64,000 nt of DNA. It comes from Nitrospira sp. Lineage in GTDB: Bacteria > Nitrospirota > Nitrospiria > Nitrospirales > Nitrospiraceae. This document shows positions 44,554 through 53,757 of the stretch, one piece after another. Positions within the stretch are counted from its first letter, which is position 1. Each line of letters begins with the position of its first letter. A model generated the notes under the pieces. The model ran no database searches, had not been told where the DNA came from, and saw nothing but the letters and a program-made list of their open reading frames with translations. The stretch covers positions 2,302,721 through 2,366,720 of the forward strand of contig JARFXR010000001.1 of assembly GCA_029194535.1 (NCBI GenBank). The letters are read 5' to 3'. The translations under genes were made by a program, and so were the position numbers.

Positions 44554-45351
44554 ATGCGCATGCTCCTGGTCGTCGACATCGGCAACACCAACATCGTCTG
44601 GGGGGTCTACGACGGACCTCGGCTTATCGCCCACTGGCGTCTGGCGACCGACTCGAAAAAGACCTCCGACGAATACGGCATCCTGTTCACCAGTTTGCTC
44701 ACGTCCGTCGGCATTCCCCTGGAACGCATGACCGGAGCCATCGTCTCGAGCGTTGTTCCAGCCCTTACCGGAACCTTCGAAGAGCTGATCGGTGTCTATT
44801 TTCGCCAGCGGGCTCTGGTCGTCGGTGCCGAGATGGATCTGGGTCTGACCCTTCGTTACGCCAATCCCAAGGAAATCGGAAGCGATCGTCTCGTGAACGC
44901 GGCGGCGGCCTATCACAAGTACCGGCGGGACCTCATCGTGGTTGACTTCGGCACCGCCACCACCTTTTGCGCGATCACGGCAAGCGCCGAATATTTGGGC
45001 GGGGTCATCGCCCCTGGTCTGAGCATTTCTGCGGAAGCGTTGTTCGCGCGGGCGGCAAAGTTATCCAAAGTGGAGTTGACGAAGCCGAAGACCGTCATCG
45101 GAACGGATACGACGGCGAGCGTCCAAGCCGGTCTGCTGTTCGGCTACGCAGGCCTGGTTGATGCCCTCGTGCGGCGCATTGAACAGGAACTCGGACGTCA
45201 GACCCTCGTCATCGCGACCGGTGGGCTGAGCGCCATCGTCGCACCGGAAACCCTGTCCATTCAAAAGGTGGAACCGCTGCTGACCCTGGAAGGATTGCGC
45301 TTGCTCTACGGTCGCGCGCACGGAACTTCCTCCCCCTCCATCGAAGTTTGA
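44554..45351 (+). CDS. coaX: Type III pantothenate kinase
   Basis: CoaX carries out the first step of CoA synthesis. From the ATG at 44554 it is 265 residues, typical for type III. Motifs: VVDIGNTNIVWGVYDG (phosphate loop), GSDRLVNAAAAYHKY, and VVDFGTATTFCAI, then GGVIAPGLSISAEALF. The end TLEGLRLLYGR matches the family. It closes the valS-nadC-birA-coaX run. Together with the PanE-like fusion, pantothenate/CoA steps recur in the window, but not in one operon. Confidence 0.96.
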   Translation: MRMLLVVDIGNTNIVWGVYDGPRLIAHWRLATDSKKTSDEYGILFTSLLTSVGIPLERMTGAIVSSVVPALTGTFEELIGVYFRQRALVVGAEMDLGLTLRYANPKEIGSDRLVNAAAAYHKYRRDLIVVDFGTATTFCAITASAEYLGGVIAPGLSISAEALFARAAKLSKVELTKPKTVIGTDTTASVQAGLLFGYAGLVDALVRRIEQELGRQTLVIATGGLSAIVAPETLSIQKVEPLLTLEGLRLLYGRAHGTSSPSIEV

Positions 45352-45424
45352 CCCGCGAAGTTCAACCCATGCGGCCATCCAAGTAATTTTTCAGGCGCCT
45401 GTTGACTTTATGTCATAGGTGACT

Positions 45425-45444
45425 ACCTCTTAGCGGCAAGAGGT
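45425..45444 (+). promoter_or_regulatory. Hairpin covering the grpE ribosome binding site
   Basis: ACCTCTT (45425-45431) and AAGAGGT (45438-45444) form a perfect 7-bp inverted repeat with a 6-base loop (AGCGGC). The right arm contains GAGGTG (45440-45445), the Shine-Dalgarno sequence, five bases before the GTG start at 45451. The left arm ACCTC mimics the 16S anti-Shine-Dalgarno. In mRNA this stem would hide the ribosome site and melt with heat. It precedes a chaperone operon. No CIRCE element was seen. Confidence 0.6.
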
Positions 45445-45450
45445 GCACCA

Positions 45451-46035
45451 GTGTCTGAAAACGATAAGAACGCCAATATAATTGACAACTTAGATGAAGA
45501 TGGTGTCATCGACTCGCCCGCAGCATCCGGAGAATCGGGCGAAGCGGCGTTGCAACAGGCGTTGGTCGCCAAGGCTGAAGAGCTGAAAGCGCTCAACGAC
45601 AAATATCTGCGGCACGCCGCCGAGTTCGACAACTACAAACGCCTGGCCCAGCGGGACCAGCGAGAACAGATCAGGTTCGGCAACGAACAGCTGCTCAAGG
45701 AACTCTTACCGACGGTCGACAATCTGGAACGGGCCATCAAGGCGGCCAAGACCGACGGGAGCAACGATTCTCTGATTCAAGGCGTCGACTTGACCCTGAA
45801 ACAATTGCTCACGGTGCTGGGGAGGTTCGGAGTACAGGCCATAGAAACGGTCGGCAAACCCTTCGACCCTTCCGCCCATCAAGCCGTGGCCTCCGTACCG
45901 TCAGACAGCGTGCCCGCCCAGCATGTGGTGGAGGAGTTTCAACGAGGCTATCGCTTGCATGATCGCATCTTGAGAGCCGCCATGGTGACGGTGTCGACGG
46001 GCGAGGCGGCGGATGGAACGGATGACATCAACTGA
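45451..46035 (+). CDS. grpE: Nucleotide exchange factor of DnaK
   Basis: GrpE releases ADP from DnaK. The 194-residue protein has an acidic N-terminus, a long helix (about 45-90, KAEELKALNDKYLRHAAEFD) and the C-terminal beta part with the signature FDPSAHQAV and YRLHDRILRAAMVTV. The GTG start is supported by GAGGTG five bases upstream, inside a hairpin. It is first in grpE-dnaK-dnaJ-rsmE; dnaK follows after 35 bases. Confidence 0.96.
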   Translation: MSENDKNANIIDNLDEDGVIDSPAASGESGEAALQQALVAKAEELKALNDKYLRHAAEFDNYKRLAQRDQREQIRFGNEQLLKELLPTVDNLERAIKAAKTDGSNDSLIQGVDLTLKQLLTVLGRFGVQAIETVGKPFDPSAHQAVASVPSDSVPAQHVVEEFQRGYRLHDRILRAAMVTVSTGEAADGTDDIN

Positions 46036-46070
46036 TGAAATCACTGTGAGAGCGGAAGGAGCACATACAC

Positions 46071-47996
46071 ATGGGTAAAGTCATCGGCATCGATTTAGGG
46101 ACCACCAATTCCTGCGTGGCCATCATGAGCGGGGGCGACCCCGTGGTCATCGCGAACGCGGAAGGCAGCCGGACCACCCCGTCCGTCGTCGCCATCACGG
46201 ACAAGGCCGAACGGCTGGTCGGCCAGATCGCTAAACGACAGGCCATCACCAATCCGGAAAATACGATTTTCTCCGTCAAGCGCCTCATGGGACGCAAGTT
46301 CCGCAGCAAGGAAGTCCAGGAGGCCCTGAAGCGCCTGCCCTACAAGGTCGTCGAAGCCGACAACGGCGATGCGCACGTCGAACTTCGCGGCAAACGCTAC
46401 AGCCCGCCGGAAATTTCCGCCATGATCCTGCAGAAGATGCGGCAAACCGCCGAGGACTATCTCGGCGAGAAGGTCACCGAGGCCGTCGTGACGGTGCCGG
46501 CCTATTTCGACGACAGCCAGCGGCAAGCCACCAAGGATGCGGGACAGATCGCCGGGTTGAACGTGCTCAGAATCATCAACGAGCCCACCGCGGCGTCGTT
46601 GGCCTACGGGCTCGACAAGAAGAAGGACGAACGGATCGCCGTGTATGACCTCGGCGGCGGCACGTTCGACGTGTCGGTGCTCGAAATCGGCGAAGGCGTC
46701 TTCGAAGTCAAGTCCACGAACGGCGATACCTATTTAGGCGGCGACGACTTCGACCTCCGCGTCATGGACTGGCTGGTCGACGAGTTCAAGAAGGACCAGG
46801 GCATCGATCTGCGGAAGGATCGGATGGCGCTGCAGCGTCTCAAGGAAGCGGCCGAACGGGCCAAGATCGAATTGTCGTCCTCCCAGGAAACCGAGATCAA
46901 CCTCCCGTTCATCACCGCGGATGCCAGCGGACCTAAGCACATGGTCATCAAGTTGACGAGGGCCAAGCTCGAGCAGCTCGTCGACGACCTGATCCAGCGG
47001 ACGATCGATCCTTGTAAAAAGGCGCTGGCCGACGCCGGCGTGTCGCCGCGCGACATCAACGAAGTGGTGCTCGTCGGCGGCATGACCCGGATGCCGAAGG
47101 TCATTCAGGTCGTCAAGGATTTCTTCGGCAAGGAACCGCACCGAGGCGTCAACCCGGACGAAGTCGTGGCCATCGGCGCCGGCATTCAGGGCGGCGTGCT
47201 CAAGGGCGACGTCAAAGACGTCTTGTTGCTGGACGTGACGCCTCTCTCGCTGGGCATCGAGACCCTCGGTGGGGTCTTCACCAAGCTCATCGAGCGGAAC
47301 ACGACCGTTCCGACCAAGAAGAGCCAGGTCTTTTCAACCGCTGCAGACAACCAGACGGCGGTGACCATCCGCGTGTTTCAGGGCGAACGTGAGATGGCCA
47401 ACGACAACAAGCTGCTCGGCCAGTTCGACTTGGTCGGCATTCCTTCCGCTCCCCGCGGAATGCCGCAGATTGAGGTCACGTTCGATATCGACGCCAACGG
47501 TATCGTCCATGTCTCGGCGAAGGACTTGGCGACGCAAAAGGAACAGTCCATCAAGATCACGGCCTCCAGCGGTCTCAGCAAGGAGGAAGTGGAGAAGCTC
47601 GTCAAAGACGCGCAGGCGCATACCGAGGACGACAAGAAGCGCCGCAAGGCCGCCGAAGCCAAAAATCAGGCGGACAACCTTCTCTATCAGACGGAGAAGA
47701 ATCTCTCCGAGCACGGCGACAAGATCGCGCCGGAAGAAAAATCCAAGATCGAGGAAGCCATCGCCAATTTGAAAAAGGCCATGGAAGGCCAGGATGCCGA
47801 TGCGATCGAATCCGCCACGCAGGCGTTGACGACCGCATCGCACAAACTGGCCGAAGAAATGTACAAGAAGGCGTCGGCCAATACCTCGGCAAGCGCCGGT
47901 GCGGGCGATGCGTCGGGCCAGCAGCACAACGGCGCCAAGACCGACGAGAAGGTCGTGGACGCCGAGTTCGAAGAAGTGGACAAAGACAAGAAGTAA
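46071..47996 (+). CDS. dnaK: Chaperone protein DnaK (Hsp70)
   Basis: The protein is 641 residues, the full DnaK length. The ATPase domain has the phosphate loops ([44 protein letters not shown]). The linker [12 protein letters not shown] leads into the substrate-binding domain and lid, ending in an acidic tail ([12 protein letters not shown]). A strong AAGGAG precedes the ATG. A terminator-like hairpin follows it, then dnaJ. Confidence 0.98.
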   Translation: MGKVIGIDLGTTNSCVAIMSGGDPVVIANAEGSRTTPSVVAITDKAERLVGQIAKRQAITNPENTIFSVKRLMGRKFRSKEVQEALKRLPYKVVEADNGDAHVELRGKRYSPPEISAMILQKMRQTAEDYLGEKVTEAVVTVPAYFDDSQRQATKDAGQIAGLNVLRIINEPTAASLAYGLDKKKDERIAVYDLGGGTFDVSVLEIGEGVFEVKSTNGDTYLGGDDFDLRVMDWLVDEFKKDQGIDLRKDRMALQRLKEAAERAKIELSSSQETEINLPFITADASGPKHMVIKLTRAKLEQLVDDLIQRTIDPCKKALADAGVSPRDINEVVLVGGMTRMPKVIQVVKDFFGKEPHRGVNPDEVVAIGAGIQGGVLKGDVKDVLLLDVTPLSLGIETLGGVFTKLIERNTTVPTKKSQVFSTAADNQTAVTIRVFQGEREMANDNKLLGQFDLVGIPSAPRGMPQIEVTFDIDANGIVHVSAKDLATQKEQSIKITASSGLSKEEVEKLVKDAQAHTEDDKKRRKAAEAKNQADNLLYQTEKNLSEHGDKIAPEEKSKIEEAIANLKKAMEGQDADAIESATQALTTASHKLAEEMYKKASANTSASAGAGDASGQQHNGAKTDEKVVDAEFEEVDKDKK

Positions 47997-48016
47997 GTTA
48001 AAATACTCAGCAGTGA

Positions 48017-48053
48017 GACCGGGCTTCGCCAAAACGCGGGGCCCGGTCTTTCT
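48017..48053 (+). terminator. Rho-independent terminator or attenuator between dnaK and dnaJ
   Basis: AGACCGGGC (48017-48025) pairs perfectly with GCCCGGTCT (48042-48050), with a 16-base loop, followed by TTCT. It lies 21 bases after the dnaK stop and 20 bases before dnaJ. It probably lowers dnaJ relative to dnaK by partial termination. Confidence 0.7.
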
Positions 48054-48072
48054 ACGCGATCCATACTGGATG

Positions 48073-49200
48073 ATGCCTTCCGTGGCGAAACGCGATTTCT
48101 ACGAAACATTAGGTGTCGAGCGGACGGCGAGCGAGGACGAGGTCAAGAAGGCCTACCGTAAGCTCGCCCGTCAGTACCATCCCGATCTCCAAACCGGCGA
48201 CCAACAGAAAAAGCACGCCGAAGAGAAGTTCAAGGAGATCAACGAGGCCTACGAGCATCTCAGCGATCAGGAAAAGCGCAAACGTTACGACATGTTCGGG
48301 CATGCCGGCACGCAAGGCGGCACCGGATTCGAGGGCTTCGATTTCGGCCGTGGCGGAGGCTTCGGAGACGTCTTCAACGACATTTTCGAGGATTTCTTCG
48401 GAGGGCAACGGGGCGGGGCACGTCCCGAGCGCGGCAACGATTTGCAATACAACCTCGAACTGACGTTCGAGGAAGCGGTCTACGGTAAGGACGCCAAGCT
48501 GAAGATTCCCCGTTGGGAATCCTGTGGCGATTGCAAGGGAACCGGAGCCAAATCTACCGCGGCGATCAAGACCTGCCCCAGCTGCAAAGGCGCCGGACAG
48601 ATTCGACTCCAGCAAGGCTTCTTCAGCGTCAGTCGTCCCTGCGGTCAGTGCGACGGCGCGGGCCGCATCGTGACCGAGCCCTGTCCCGCCTGCCAAGGCC
48701 GCCAGCGGATCTACCGCGAACGGACCATCGCCGTCCATATTCCACCCGGCATCGAGACCGGCATGCGCCTGCGCCTCGCCAACGAAGGCGAGCACGGAGT
48801 CAACGGAGGGCCTCCCGGAGATCTCTATGTCGCGATCACCGTCAAGCCTCATCCGGTCTTCGTACGCAAGGGCAACGACATTCTCTGCGACGTGCCGATC
48901 AACTTCGTGACCGCCATTCTCGGGGGCAAGATCGAGGTGCCCACACTCAAAGGCCCGACCGTCCTGAAAGTTCCGGCGGGCAGCCAGCCGGACAAGGTTC
49001 TGCGCCTCAAAGGCTTGGGCATTCCAAGCCTCAAAGGACAGACGACCGGCGATCAGCTCTATACCATCAAGATCCAGATCCCCACGAAGCTCACAGGCCG
49101 TCAAAAGGAACTGCTCACCGAATTCGGGAAAGAGAGCGGCATGTCCATGGAACCGGACGGCGACGGGTTTTTCGATAAGATGAAGACGTTCTTCGAGTAA
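48073..49200 (+). CDS. dnaJ: Chaperone protein DnaJ (Hsp40)
   Basis: The protein is about 375 residues. The J domain (residues about 5-75) has HPD in RQYHPDL. A Gly/Phe-rich segment follows (FDFGRGGGFGDVFND), then four zinc motifs: CGDCKGTG, CPSCKGAG, CGQCDGAG and CPACQGRQ (the last with Gln instead of Gly at the end). The C-terminal peptide-binding domain ends GFFDKMKTFFE. Starts at 48070 and 48082 are also possible. It follows the dnaK terminator-like hairpin and precedes rsmE by 29 bases. Confidence 0.96.
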   Translation: MPSVAKRDFYETLGVERTASEDEVKKAYRKLARQYHPDLQTGDQQKKHAEEKFKEINEAYEHLSDQEKRKRYDMFGHAGTQGGTGFEGFDFGRGGGFGDVFNDIFEDFFGGQRGGARPERGNDLQYNLELTFEEAVYGKDAKLKIPRWESCGDCKGTGAKSTAAIKTCPSCKGAGQIRLQQGFFSVSRPCGQCDGAGRIVTEPCPACQGRQRIYRERTIAVHIPPGIETGMRLRLANEGEHGVNGGPPGDLYVAITVKPHPVFVRKGNDILCDVPINFVTAILGGKIEVPTLKGPTVLKVPAGSQPDKVLRLKGLGIPSLKGQTTGDQLYTIKIQIPTKLTGRQKELLTEFGKESGMSMEPDGDGFFDKMKTFFE

Positions 49201-49229
49201 GATCGCCTCTCCACCAGTCTGCTGTTCCT

Positions 49230-49967
49230 ATGCCCACCTTCTTCGTGGCTTCCGACGCCGTTACGCCGCTTGTGGTCCGTATTGAAGGGCCGCTCCTCAA
49301 ACACCTGCGCGATAGTCTCCGGCTTCAGCTTGGCGAAACGCTCGTTCTCACCGACGACAGGTGTCGGCGGTATCGAACGACGATCATGAAGGTCACGGCG
49401 CAGAGTCTGGAGTGTCACATCGTCGCAACGACTCTTGCGCCGGTGCGGGAAAGCCCGTCGCTCATCCTTATCCAGGCTCTTCTGAAAGGAGAGAAGATGG
49501 ATTGGGTGATCCAGAAGGCCACTGAGCTGGGCGTGGATCACATCGTCCCCGTTCAAACCAAGAATGCGGTGGTGAAGATCCATCCCGATCGGGTCGAGCA
49601 CCAGCGCGCGAGATGGGAACGCATCGCACTCGAAGCGGCGCAACAGTCGGAGCGCTGGACTGTTCCGACGATCGCCGCGCCGACTGAGTTGTCCAAGGCG
49701 ATAGCCTCTTACCCTTTTGCCACGAAATTCGTGTTGGCTGAACGATCGGCGGAACCTTCCCTCACGTCGGTTCTCCTGCCTGATGGGACGGACCAGGCCA
49801 TTCTGTTGCTGATCGGCCCGGAAGGCGGATGGGATTCGGGAGAACTTCGCCAGGCCGCCGACATCGGTTTTCAGGCGGTGACGATCGGCGCACGCATCCT
49901 TCGCGCAGAGACCGCGGCGATCGTCGCAATCAGCATTGTGCAGTCTCGATTGGGCGAATTGGGATAG
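49230..49967 (+). CDS. rsmE: 16S rRNA (uracil(1498)-N3)-methyltransferase
   Basis: The enzyme methylates U1498 of 16S rRNA. At 245 residues it has the RsmE size. The N-terminal PUA-like part (LVLTDDRCRRYRTTIMKV) is followed by the knotted SPOUT methyltransferase domain: IQKATELGVDHIVPVQTK, then WERIALEAAQQSER, then LLIGPEGGWDSGEL and TIGARILRAETA. It follows dnaJ, a common bacterial arrangement. Confidence 0.95.
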   Translation: MPTFFVASDAVTPLVVRIEGPLLKHLRDSLRLQLGETLVLTDDRCRRYRTTIMKVTAQSLECHIVATTLAPVRESPSLILIQALLKGEKMDWVIQKATELGVDHIVPVQTKNAVVKIHPDRVEHQRARWERIALEAAQQSERWTVPTIAAPTELSKAIASYPFATKFVLAERSAEPSLTSVLLPDGTDQAILLLIGPEGGWDSGELRQAADIGFQAVTIGARILRAETAAIVAISIVQSRLGELG

Positions 49968-50040
49968 CGAAGGAACGCCTACTCATTCCATTCTTCGTTC
50001 AACCACACTGGGCTTCGTATCTGCCTGGCCGTGCCATCCG

Positions 50041-50068
50041 TTCCATTCCGTGTCCCGCACGAATGGAA
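50041..50068. repeat. Short inverted repeat after rsmE
   Basis: TTCCATTCCGTG (50041-50052) pairs with CACGAATGGAA (50058-50068), with one bulged base and a 5-base loop. No T-run follows, so it is not a standard terminator. Confidence 0.5.
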
Positions 50069-50337
50069 TCGCGAGCGCAGTGCTTGCTGTCGTTCCTGAA
50101 TGACAGTTATCGAGCAGGGAAGGAACCTGAATCAGGCTAATCGGGGCGGATTACTCAAAGGGGTAGTTCGTTCAGGTAGTTTGTAAAAGCGGCATGAGAT
50201 GGCCGGCACGCGACTTGTGCCGGAACCGGGCCCCGTACTTGCTGAACTGAGGCGAGTCCAGTCTCTCCTCGCCTTCTCCAGTGCATCTGAAGTCGAACCC
50301 AACAGAGCGCTCTGCGAGCCAAGCGAGTAGCGGGTGA

Positions 50338-50408
50338 CATCGATCAATGGCTCGCACGCAGCGGGGTCCCCACACCGGGCGGGGTGCGAGTACGAGCCAT
50401 GATCGATG
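50338..50408. repeat. Near-perfect long inverted repeat after the YCF48-like gene
   Basis: CATCGATCAATGGCTCG (50338-50354) pairs with CGAGCCATGATCGATG (50393-50408), with one mismatch or bulge. The 38-base interior is G/C-rich and has a further CTCGCAC/GTGCGAG arm pair at 50352-50358 and 50384-50390. It lies 24 bases after the stop of the minus-strand YCF48-like gene. Confidence 0.6.
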
Positions 50409-50431
50409 GCAGGACCCGCTCCGCCAGTCCC

Positions 50432-51406
50432 TTATTTGCCGATCTTCAGCTGCACGATCGTCCCTTTTTCCCCGCCGGTCCAGCCATGCAATGGATCGGG
50501 AAACGCCAAACCGAAGAGGGAGACACCTGCGATCGACCCCTGTTCGGTCCAGGTAAATCCGTTGTCCGTCGTGTGATAAACCATGCCGCGTTCGCCGACG
50601 ATCCAGCCTGTCTTGGGGTCGGTGAACCGAATGCGAAGCAGATCGGTCAATCTCGTGCAGGTCTTGGTACAGGGCAACGTGCGATCGACCCAACGACCCC
50701 CTCCGTCCGTCGTGTGGAACATGGCGCCGGCATTGCCGACAGCCCACCCGGTCGTGGAATCCGAAAAGAAGACATCGAACAGAGTGACCGAACCTTGAGT
50801 CTCCTGCGCAACCCAGGTTGCCCCTCCGTCCTCTGTCGCGAGGACCGTCCCGACAGCGCCGACCGCAGTTCCCCGACGCGGGGTCACAAACTGTACGGCG
50901 TAGAGCGCTGCGGAAGTGGTACTGGATTGGTCTGCCCAACTGTCGCCGCCATCGGTCGTGTGGAGAATCGTTCCATTCCCACCGACGACCCATCCTTCCT
51001 GCGGCGACACGAATGAGAGACCGTACAGAGGCGTCTGGGTATCGATCGGTTGCGGCGCCCAAGTGGCCCCGCCGTCGGTGCTGTGTCTAATCGTCCCATT
51101 CGCTCCGACGATCCACCCCCGTTTGTCGTCGACAAACAACACTCCCGTCAATAAAGCTGTCGTGCCGCTCGGAATTTTCTTCCACTTCTGCCCCCCGTCA
51201 ATCGTCTTGAGCACAGTACCCCCTGCTCCCACAGCCCATCCGACCTGGGGATTGCGAAAGTACAAGCCCATCAGTGTCACTTCCGTGCCGGTTTTCTGCG
51301 GGACGGTTTTCAGAATCGGCTCGGATGAGGCGTGTGACGAAAAACCAAGGACGAGGATGAGAAGGAGGAGCCGGGTGATGCTCATAGGACCGAACGAGAG
51401 GCGCAT
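50432..51406 (-). CDS. Exported YCF48/Hcf136-like beta-propeller protein
   Basis: A signal peptide (TRLLLLILVLGFSSHASSEP) precedes about 300 residues made of seven propeller-blade repeats, each with a GW-V-G-x-x-G-T core followed by TxDGGxxW: GWAVGAGGTVLKTIDGGQKW, GWIVGANGTIRHSTDGGATW, GWVVGGNGTILHTTDGGDSW and so on. YCF48 proteins help assemble photosystem II in phototrophs. Relatives in non-phototrophs have no known role and probably bind or assemble membrane or envelope complexes. Starts at 51406 and 51385 are both possible. It begins just after the IPT/TIG gene stop, so they are probably co-transcribed. Confidence 0.88.
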   Translation of the reverse strand: MRLSFGPMSITRLLLLILVLGFSSHASSEPILKTVPQKTGTEVTLMGLYFRNPQVGWAVGAGGTVLKTIDGGQKWKKIPSGTTALLTGVLFVDDKRGWIVGANGTIRHSTDGGATWAPQPIDTQTPLYGLSFVSPQEGWVVGGNGTILHTTDGGDSWADQSSTTSAALYAVQFVTPRRGTAVGAVGTVLATEDGGATWVAQETQGSVTLFDVFFSDSTTGWAVGNAGAMFHTTDGGGRWVDRTLPCTKTCTRLTDLLRIRFTDPKTGWIVGERGMVYHTTDNGFTWTEQGSIAGVSLFGLAFPDPLHGWTGGEKGTIVQLKIGK

Positions 51407-51410
51407 CTGA

Positions 51411-53117
51411 TCAATCGTTGGTGCTGCCTTCCGGCCTGGTTTCAAAGAAGCTCTGGTCCGGCATGCCCTTGGCTTCGATCGTGAATGTCCCTGCCTCCAA
51501 GGTCAGCCACTTCTTGGCGGTACAACAGGTCCCGTCGGGCAGCATGTCCCAGGATCCGCGCCGAATCACGAGAGGCCCGGTCGAGAGATCGGGATTGAAC
51601 TGCCCCTGCTTCCCGATTCCGAAGAGGTGACGGTGGGGAACACGAACCTTGATTTCCGTGTCGGTCCACGACACGACGATAGCTCCGATGTTGTTGAACA
51701 GGACCTCCGTGCGGGAGACGTTTTCGCCGAGCTCCATTTGATGGAGCTTAAACGCCCCTTCGGCGAGTCCCGGTTGAGTCGCTTCAGTCGTCTTGATGAA
51801 GGTCCCGAATCCAGACCCTTTGATGGTCACGATGTCGTCCAGTCCTGCGGAGGCAGGCGAGAACGATTCGATCACCGGCACAACGACGGCGAAGGTTCCT
51901 GCTTCGGTTGAGACGATCCCAACCTCGGTGCAACAGGACCCGTCGGCATTCGGCTTCGGAGCCCCTCGCTTGACGACTACCGGACCGCTCTTCGCGCTGA
52001 ACGGCACCCAGACGTCGATCCGGTCGTCGTGCCAACGGTAAATCACCGCCGGCACACCGCCGATTTCCACGCGGTTCTGCCCGGTATCGAAGTCCACATA
52101 ATTGTAGGGGGTGGAGCCGCTTTCCGAATAGGCTCCGAAATGCTCGCCTCGAATCCTGATCATGGTTCCGATGGGGGCGCCCGTCGGCGAAACGCCTGTG
52201 GCCTTGGGGGTCTCCACCGTAAAGGTCGCGACAGTCCGCTCCTGTCCCTTTCGCTTGAGCACGACCGGTCCTGTCTCAGCGTTCATGGGTACGTGCGCCA
52301 CGATCGACCGATCGGTCCACTGCACCACGGCAGCCGGACGCCCGCCGATCAATACATCATCGCCTGCTTCCCTGGCCGTGCCGAATTCCTGACCGAACAA
52401 GACCACCTTCGTCCCAGCCGGTCCATGCAACGGATCCACCTGTACCACAGGAATCACCTTCAAGGACACGGGATTGCTCAGGACGTATTGCACCGGGGCG
52501 CAACAGGACCCGTCGGGAAGCGGATCGGACGAGGACAATCGCACCACCACTTCGCCGGACTTCGCGTTGGCTGGAACTTCCACCTCGATCTTTTCATCTT
52601 TCCATCGCCGCGGCCTGACGGTGACGCCCCCGATCAGCACATCATTGACTCCGAACATCGTGTTCGGATCACGAGGACCGGCGGTGACCCCAAAGTGTTC
52701 GCCGACGATTTCGACTGTGTGGCCCGGCTCGATGGCGGCGGGATTGATGGAGGTAATTTTCGGAAAGACGGAGGTGAAGGTTCCGGCGCGCAACTTTTTC
52801 TTCCCGATCCTCACCTCAACCGGACCTGTCTGCGCCTTCGACGGAACCTTGACCTCGACAACGTCGGGATCCCAACGCTGGATCAGCGCCGGAATTCCTC
52901 CGAACGTCACCTGGTTGGCTTGCATCGACTTAAACGCGCCCAGCCCATGTCCGACAATGGTAACCGTGGCACCGGGAACTCCTGTCGAGGGCTCGACATG
53001 GAGGGCAGTTTCCGGCGGCGCGGCCAGCGCGGCTGCGTGCCACGACAGGAGGACAACTCCCCCCAGGCTCACTAGCGTCTTCAACGAGCGCAATGTTCGT
53101 CCCTTCAGTGAGCCCAT
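51411..53117 (-). CDS. Exported multi-IPT/TIG-domain protein with repeated CC motif
   Basis: The start at 53117 gives a signal peptide (TLVSLGGVVLLSWHAAALAA) and a 568-residue protein. At least five IPT/TIG immunoglobulin-like domains follow, recognised by patterns such as VEPSTGVPGATVTIVGHGLG, INPAAIEPGHTVEIVGEHFG and VSPTGAPIGTMIRIRGEHFG. Three carry a DG[ST]CC insertion: LPDGSCCAP, NADGSCCTE and LPDGTCCTA. It has no membrane anchor or sorting signal. IPT/TIG domains bind surfaces or polymers. Its neighbour is a YCF48-like propeller. The 570 bases upstream in the same frame have no conserved content and overlap ridA. Confidence 0.87.
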   Translation of the reverse strand: MGSLKGRTLRSLKTLVSLGGVVLLSWHAAALAAPPETALHVEPSTGVPGATVTIVGHGLGAFKSMQANQVTFGGIPALIQRWDPDVVEVKVPSKAQTGPVEVRIGKKKLRAGTFTSVFPKITSINPAAIEPGHTVEIVGEHFGVTAGPRDPNTMFGVNDVLIGGVTVRPRRWKDEKIEVEVPANAKSGEVVVRLSSSDPLPDGSCCAPVQYVLSNPVSLKVIPVVQVDPLHGPAGTKVVLFGQEFGTAREAGDDVLIGGRPAAVVQWTDRSIVAHVPMNAETGPVVLKRKGQERTVATFTVETPKATGVSPTGAPIGTMIRIRGEHFGAYSESGSTPYNYVDFDTGQNRVEIGGVPAVIYRWHDDRIDVWVPFSAKSGPVVVKRGAPKPNADGSCCTEVGIVSTEAGTFAVVVPVIESFSPASAGLDDIVTIKGSGFGTFIKTTEATQPGLAEGAFKLHQMELGENVSRTEVLFNNIGAIVVSWTDTEIKVRVPHRHLFGIGKQGQFNPDLSTGPLVIRRGSWDMLPDGTCCTAKKWLTLEAGTFTIEAKGMPDQSFFETRPEGSTND

Positions 53118-53298
53118 AACCAGAGGAGAATACAAGGCTCTGCGTGGCACGAGAACCCCACGCACCGGAGAAGGAGGGAAGTTCGGGGGTACAACGTGAA
53201 TCAACGCGGCAATCGGACTATAGCAAGCGGTTTTTTCGGGTGTCAAGCCGACGCGGCGGCGATGTTCGGACGAGCGGTGACGTCGGACAGAGCAGCGA

Positions 53299-53757
53299 TC
53301 AGGCCACTTGGATAATGAGCTCGATCTCGATTGCGGCGCCGCGGGGCAACTCCATCGCCCCGACCGCCACTCTGGCGTGACGCCCCTTCTCGCCAAAAAT
53401 CGCCACAAGCAGATCGGATGCGCCGTTGAGCACCTGAGGCTGATCGGTAAATCCGTCGGCGGACGCGACATACCCCACAACTTTGACGACGCGTACGATC
53501 CGATCCAGCGAGCCGAGTTCCTGCTTGACGATCGCAAGGGCGTTGAGCAGCGCCGTTCTGGCCGCCTCGGCTCCCTGCTCGACGCGCAATTCGCGACCGA
53601 GTTTTCCCGACCAGGCCAACTGCCCCTGGTGCATCGGCAGCACGCCGGACAAGAACAACAGATCGCCCGCCCGCACCGCCGATACATAGGTGGCGACCGG
53701 CTTCGGAGCTTGCGGCAATTCGACGCCGATCTCCTTCAATTTCTCTTCGTAGGACAT
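53299..53757 (-). CDS. RidA family protein (YjgF/YER057c/UK114)
   Basis: The product is 152 residues, longer than canonical RidA (about 128) because of an N-terminal extension. The family ending is present: HARVAVGAMELPRGAAIEIE, with the Arg of the active site. VRAGDLLFLSGVLPMHQGQL and RTALLNALAIVKQELGSLD match the subfamily often annotated as YjgF-like atu1953 type. RidA hydrolyses reactive enamine/imine intermediates from pyridoxal enzymes; the substrate of this subgroup is uncertain. It follows deoB by 90 bases. Confidence 0.9.
   Translation of the reverse strand: MSYEEKLKEIGVELPQAPKPVATYVSAVRAGDLLFLSGVLPMHQGQLAWSGKLGRELRVEQGAEAARTALLNALAIVKQELGSLDRIVRVVKVVGYVASADGFTDQPQVLNGASDLLVAIFGEKGRHARVAVGAMELPRGAAIEIELIIQVA

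Larger units (their letters stand above)
49968..50431. other. 464-base non-coding stretch with two hairpins
   Basis: No gene is supported between rsmE and the YCF48-like gene; a 71-residue minus frame at 50132-50347 has no recognisable content and no ribosome site. Two inverted repeats are listed separately. Downstream of the first nothing else was recognised. The region could hold a relic of a mobile element or a structured RNA. Confidence 0.5.

Noticed and set aside
45352-45450. CIRCE element upstream of grpE
   Set aside because: Searched by eye for TTAGCACTC-N9-GAGTGCTAA; not present. The inverted repeat found is shorter and lies over the ribosome site.
50172-51062. Minus-strand frame (296 residues) over the YCF48-like gene
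   Set aside because: It is out of frame with the seven propeller repeats, which are conserved only in the other frame.
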